Made by a program: the position numbers and the translations under genes. A stretch of DNA of 64,000 bases, from assembly GCA_963674475.2 (NCBI GenBank), contig CAXXFQ010000019.1, positions 682,001-746,000 of the forward strand. The letters run 5' to 3'. This document shows positions 60,616 to 64,000 of the stretch, piece after piece. The DNA comes from CAXXFQ01 sp963674475 (lineage in GTDB: Bacteria; Planctomycetota; Planctomycetia; Pirellulales; Thermoguttaceae). Every line of letters starts with the position of its first letter. The first letter of the stretch is position 1. Below the pieces are notes generated by a model that was not told the origin of the DNA, made no database searches, and worked only from the letters and a program-made list of their open reading frames with translations.

Positions 60616-61418
60616 GGTGTCTTTCCGCCTGCCTGCTGTTCCTCGTGCTGGCGGGCAGTGCACGGGGTGGCGAAAAGGTTGCCGGGGGCATCGTCTCCCT
60701 TGCCCCCAGCATCACGGAAACCCTCTTTGCCATGGGGCTGGGGGAACAGGTCGCGGGAACCACGGAGTACAGCGACTATCCCCCTGCGGCCAAGGCCGTT
60801 CCGCGCATCGGCCGGTTTCTCGACCCCGAACCCGAGCGGATCATCGCCCTGCGTCCGAGGGTGTGCGTCGGCCTCGTCGGCTCGACTCCTCCCCCATTGG
60901 TGCGGCTTCTCGGGAAGTTCGGCATTCCCACGCTGCTGGTGGATGTTTCCCGCATGGATGCGATGCTTGCCTCCATCGAACGGATGGCGGCGTACCTCGG
61001 ACACGGGGAAGCCGGGATTCGATTGCGGGAGGCCTATGCCGCACGCCTGAAGCGGCTCGAGGCACGGATGTCGGGCCTCAAGCGCCCGCGTGTCCTGACG
61101 GTCGTGTCGGTGTCGCCGCTGTATTGTGCGGGGCCGGAGAGCTTTGTGGCCGATGCCGTGCGCTGTGCCGGAGGCGAGCCGGTGGGGATGGACGACGGCA
61201 AGGCCTGGCAGGGCGTGTCCAGGGAGGCGTTTCTTTCCCTTGCCCCGGACATCATTCTCTTTGCGGCGCACGGGACTTCCGTCCCGGACTGGATGCGGAA
61301 GCCGCCGTTTGGCGGCGCGCAGATCGTTTCCATTGATCCGGCGTTCGTCATCCGCCCCAGCCCGAGGCTGATAGATGCCGCGGAAGAGCTGGCGGGAGTG
61401 TTTCATCCCGGCAACTGA
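60594..61418 (+). CDS. btuF: Cobalamin-binding periplasmic protein BtuF
   Basis: A 274-residue periplasmic helical-backbone binding protein. The signal peptide VLGCLSACLLFLVLAGSARG is followed by the BtuF start IVSLAPSITETLFAMGLGEQ, then TTEYSDYPPAAKAVPRIG. The two lobes are joined by the helix LERMSGL-like region near 150-160. It carries cobalamin to BtuCD, but no btuC or btuD gene follows. metH lies convergent next. The start ATG 60594 has GGGGAGG upstream and overlaps cbiZ by 22 bp. Confidence 0.9.
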   Translation: MGIRQVLGCLSACLLFLVLAGSARGGEKVAGGIVSLAPSITETLFAMGLGEQVAGTTEYSDYPPAAKAVPRIGRFLDPEPERIIALRPRVCVGLVGSTPPPLVRLLGKFGIPTLLVDVSRMDAMLASIERMAAYLGHGEAGIRLREAYAARLKRLEARMSGLKRPRVLTVVSVSPLYCAGPESFVADAVRCAGGEPVGMDDGKAWQGVSREAFLSLAPDIILFAAHGTSVPDWMRKPPFGGAQIVSIDPAFVIRPSPRLIDAAEELAGVFHPGN

Positions 61419-61482
61419 GTCGGCGCAAGACGGCCAACGGCAAGGCAACGACCCGGGCCTGTGCTTGCGACGACGAAGGCCG

Positions 61483-61521
61483 AAAAAAGGGGCCGCCCGT
61501 TGCCGGACGGCCCTTTGTTTT
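61483..61521. terminator. Bidirectional terminator between btuF and metH
   Basis: AAAGGGGCCGCCCG (61486-61499) pairs with CGGACGGCCCTTT (61504-61516) with one bulge and one mismatch. Leftward it is followed by T6 (CCTTTTTTCGG), rightward by GTTTTC. Confidence 0.75.
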
Positions 61522-61538
61522 CTCATTGCAAAAGTCTG

Positions 61539-63953
61539 CTACTGCACCAGCCGCTGCGCCAGCTTGACCGCGGCCATGGCGTCCGTGGACCAGCCGTCCG
61601 CGCCGATGGCGGCGCAGAATTTCTCCGTGACCACGGCCCCGCCGATGATCACCTTGGCGTTCAGCCCCCGCTCCTTGACCAGCTTCACCGTGTCCTCCAT
61701 GCGGACCATGGTCGTGGTCATGAGCGCGGACAGGCCGATGATGGCCGCCTGGTGCTCCTCGGCCGCGTCCACGATGGTCTCGGCGGTCACGTCCTTGCCC
61801 AGGTCCACAACCTCGAAGCCGTAGTTCTTGAGCATCAGGCAGACGATGTTCTTGCCGATGTCGTGGATGTCGCCCTGGACCGTGGCCATGATCACCACCG
61901 GCTTGGACCCGGCCTGTTCGTCCTCCTCCAGGAGCGGCTTGAGCCGGGTGAAGGCGGTCTGCATGGTCTCGGCTGACTGGAGCAGCTGGGGCAGGAAGTA
62001 TTCCTTGCGCTCGTATTTTTCGCCCACGGCCAGGATGCCGGGGATGAGCAGGTCGTTGACGATCTCCATGGCCGACTTGCCCGCGTCCAGTTCGGTCTCG
62101 ACCAGGGCCACGATGCCGTCCTTGTTGCCCTTGACCACCGCCGCCTGCACCGGGGGCAGGGTGGCGTCGCCCGCGCCGGAACCCTTGGGGGACGAGGCGG
62201 ACTGCGGGGCCTGGCCGCCGGTCCAGTCCGAGAACTTGCCGATGTACCGCTCGGCCTGGGGGTCCCGGTTGAGCAGGACCTCCACCGAGTGCAGGGTCTC
62301 CTGGAGCCGGGCGGAGTTGGGGTTGGCGATGAACGAGGACAGCCCCGCGCCCATGGCCAGGGCCAGGAAATTGGAGTTGAGCAGTTCGCGCGCGGGCAGG
62401 CCGAAGGAGATGTTGGACAGCCCGATGGTGCAGGGCAGCCCCCACTCGTCGCGGCAGTGGCGGATGACGTTTATGGCGTGGCGCGCGGCCTCGGGCTTGG
62501 AGGACACGGTCAGGGCCAGGGCGTCCACCAGGATCAGCCGGTCCGGGATGCCCAGGGCGCGGGCCCTGTCCAGCAGCCCCTCGATGACCGCGATGCGCTC
62601 GGCCGCCGTGACCGGCAGCTTGTTGCCCACGATGGGCAGCAGGATGAACGGCGCGCCGAAGAGTTTGCACAGGGGGCCGAGTTCCTCCATCTTGCCGGGT
62701 TCGCCGGAGATGGAGTTGACCAGGGGCGAGCCGGGGTAGGCCCACAGCCCGGCCTCCACGGCCTTGGCGTCGTTGGAGTCGATGGACAGGGGCGCGGTGA
62801 ACCGGCCGGTCAGGGTCTTGACCAGCTCGGGCAGCAGCACGGTCTCGTCCACCAGGGGCGCGCCCACGTTGACGTCCAGGATCGGCGCGCCCAGTTCGGA
62901 CTGCTCGGTGGCGAAGCGCAACGCCTCGGTGAACACGCCCTCCTGAAGCTCGGCGGTGAGCTGCTTCTTGCCCGTGGGGTTGATGCGCTCGCCGATGATC
63001 CGGCCGGGGTGGTTGAAGCCCACCGGCACGGACACGGCCCGGGAGGTGAGCACCAGTTGCGCGTCGTCGGATCTTTCGGGCCGTTGCCAGGCGGCGTCGC
63101 CCACCTTGGCGCGCAGGGCGCGGATGTGGTCCGGGGTGGTGCCGCAGCAGCCGCCCACGAACTTGGCCCCGAGGGCCACGAAGGGCGCGGCCTGTTCGGC
63201 AAAGGGTTCGGGCGCCAGCCGGAAGGAGGTGTTGCCGTCGTCGTCCAGCTCGGGCAACCCCGCGTTGGCCTCGGCAAAGGTCGGGGTCTCCAGGCGCGGC
63301 GCCCAGCTCTTCAGGGTCTCCTGCATCTGCTCGGGACCGGCGGAACAGTTGGTGCCGATGAGTTCCACGCCCAGGTTCTGCATGGTGTCCACGAAGGTCA
63401 GGGGGGAGGTGCCGGTCAGGGACGCCTCGCCCTCGAAGGTCATGGAGATGGCCACGGGCAGGTCGCAGACCATGCGCGCGGCCACGACCACGGCCTTGGC
63501 CTCGGCCAGGTCGAAGTGGGTCTCGCCCAGGATCAGGTCGGCCCCGCCGTCCACGCATCCCTTGATCTGCTCCTTGAAGATGTCCACCAGCTCGCGGAAG
63601 GTCAGGTCGCCCAGCGGCTCCACGAAATGGCCGGTGGGGCCGATGGACGCGGCAACGAACGCGTTGTTCCCGGCCACCTGGCGGGCGATTTTGGTCATGG
63701 CCTTGTTCAGCTCGTACACGTCCGCGTCCAGGCCGAGCTTGGGCCGCGAACCGCCGAAGGTGTTGGTGGTCAGGATGTTGGCCCCGGCCTCCAGGTAGTC
63801 CCGGTGCACGGAGCGGATCACGTCCGGCTCCTTGAGTCCCCACAGCTCGGGCGACAGCCCGGCGGGCAGCCCCCGGCTCTGGAGCAGGGTGCCGTAGCCC
63901 CCGTCAAAGAAATAGACCTTGTCGTCACGCAGTATGGACCTGAAATCGGGCAC
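61539..63953 (-). CDS. metH: Cobalamin-dependent methionine synthase (no reactivation domain)
   Basis: An 804-residue MetH that transfers the methyl group of methyltetrahydrofolate via cobalamin to homocysteine. Homocysteine domain: FFDGGYGTLLQ, TNTFGGSRPK, zinc cysteines in IGTNCSAGP and VGGCCGTTPDH. Pterin domain: IIGERINPTGKKQL, DVNVGAPLVDE, LSIDSNDAKAVEAGL. Cobalamin cap and binding domain: QSAETMQTAF and MATVQGDIHDIGKNIVCLML with the His base-off ligand. The SAM-dependent reactivation domain of 1200-residue MetH is absent, so a separate reactivation protein is expected. The start is GTG 63953 with GGAGG upstream. Confidence 0.95.
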   Translation of the reverse strand: MPDFRSILRDDKVYFFDGGYGTLLQSRGLPAGLSPELWGLKEPDVIRSVHRDYLEAGANILTTNTFGGSRPKLGLDADVYELNKAMTKIARQVAGNNAFVAASIGPTGHFVEPLGDLTFRELVDIFKEQIKGCVDGGADLILGETHFDLAEAKAVVVAARMVCDLPVAISMTFEGEASLTGTSPLTFVDTMQNLGVELIGTNCSAGPEQMQETLKSWAPRLETPTFAEANAGLPELDDDGNTSFRLAPEPFAEQAAPFVALGAKFVGGCCGTTPDHIRALRAKVGDAAWQRPERSDDAQLVLTSRAVSVPVGFNHPGRIIGERINPTGKKQLTAELQEGVFTEALRFATEQSELGAPILDVNVGAPLVDETVLLPELVKTLTGRFTAPLSIDSNDAKAVEAGLWAYPGSPLVNSISGEPGKMEELGPLCKLFGAPFILLPIVGNKLPVTAAERIAVIEGLLDRARALGIPDRLILVDALALTVSSKPEAARHAINVIRHCRDEWGLPCTIGLSNISFGLPARELLNSNFLALAMGAGLSSFIANPNSARLQETLHSVEVLLNRDPQAERYIGKFSDWTGGQAPQSASSPKGSGAGDATLPPVQAAVVKGNKDGIVALVETELDAGKSAMEIVNDLLIPGILAVGEKYERKEYFLPQLLQSAETMQTAFTRLKPLLEEDEQAGSKPVVIMATVQGDIHDIGKNIVCLMLKNYGFEVVDLGKDVTAETIVDAAEEHQAAIIGLSALMTTTMVRMEDTVKLVKERGLNAKVIIGGAVVTEKFCAAIGADGWSTDAMAAVKLAQRLVQ

Positions 63954-64000
63954 GATATCCTCCGGGTGTCCGGTCCGTGGGCCGAGGGACGCGTTCCCCT

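Overview
The window is GC-rich, densely coded DNA from a sulfate-reducing deltaproteobacterium of the Desulfovibrio/Pseudodesulfovibrio type (Desulfovibrionales). The main evidence is a periplasmic two-subunit [FeFe] hydrogenase (hydAB) with a Tat-signal small subunit and its maturation genes hydE, hydF, aspA and a TM1266-type regulator. Other pointers are a selenocysteine-containing SelD, a cobalamin-dependent MetH without the reactivation domain, a cobalamin-riboswitch-controlled BtuB locus, and many translationally coupled (ATGA/GTGA) gene pairs. The species cannot be fixed from the sequence alone. No rRNA, tRNA, CRISPR array, prophage or complete insertion sequence was recognised.

Layout. 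1-1475: truncated kinase-like/BON/receiver fusion, followed by a 1.1 kb AT-rich then repeat-rich non-coding stretch. 2.6-7.7 kb: small housekeeping genes (YgjP-like metallopeptidase, DUF523, MFS carrier, CheD, secreted acetolactate decarboxylase, Hpt protein, glycosyltransferase). 7.8-10.4 kb: AMIN protein, then pstB-phoU behind a Pho-box-like array. 10.5-14.6 kb: a Nif11-leader/RTX fusion, ribosomal protein S1 and SppA. 14.6-14.8 kb: a 178-bp palindromic MITE-like element, with a second copy at 36.5 kb. 14.8-31.8 kb: mixed metabolism and signalling, including sfsA, an EamA carrier, an rfaE2-type adenylyltransferase, a PHP-glycosyltransferase fusion, a DksA-like protein, a UbiA-type prenyltransferase, MscS, GNAT, a rhodanese-like protein, an aminotransferase and metX-metW. 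31.9-36.5 kb: a 1536-residue hybrid histidine kinase with about nine PAS domains. 36.7-37.8 kb: selD with an in-frame UGA. 37.9-42.9 kb: a complete five-gene Opp/Nik-type ABC importer, divergent from a tiny His-rich metal-binding protein. 43.7-49.6 kb: the [FeFe]-hydrogenase locus. 50-51.4 kb: a FetAB-like exporter. 51.8-56.6 kb: two consecutive modules, each an XRE-cupin regulator followed by an acyl-CoA-synthetase-like AMP ligase. 56.8-61.4 kb: tonB, cobalamin riboswitch, btuB, cbiZ and btuF, facing metH (61.5-63.95 kb).

How genes work together. HydAB needs the H-cluster assembled by HydE, HydF and HydG. HydG is not in the window, while aspA sits inside the maturation operon. SelD supplies selenophosphate, itself using a UGA codon. 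The ABC importer next to the His-rich HypB-like peptide suggests transition-metal (possibly nickel) uptake, by inference. BtuB, TonB, CbiZ and BtuF import and salvage corrinoids, and the neighbouring MetH consumes cobalamin. MetX and MetW lie 30 kb away on the same methionine pathway.

The most unusual items are the Nif11-RTX fusion, the paired MITEs that exactly fill two convergent gene junctions, the structured leader upstream of the TM1266-aspA-hydEF operon, the kinase-like/BON/REC fusion at the left edge, the two paralogous regulator-ligase modules, and a 78-bp near-perfect hairpin in a 0.8 kb gene-free stretch.
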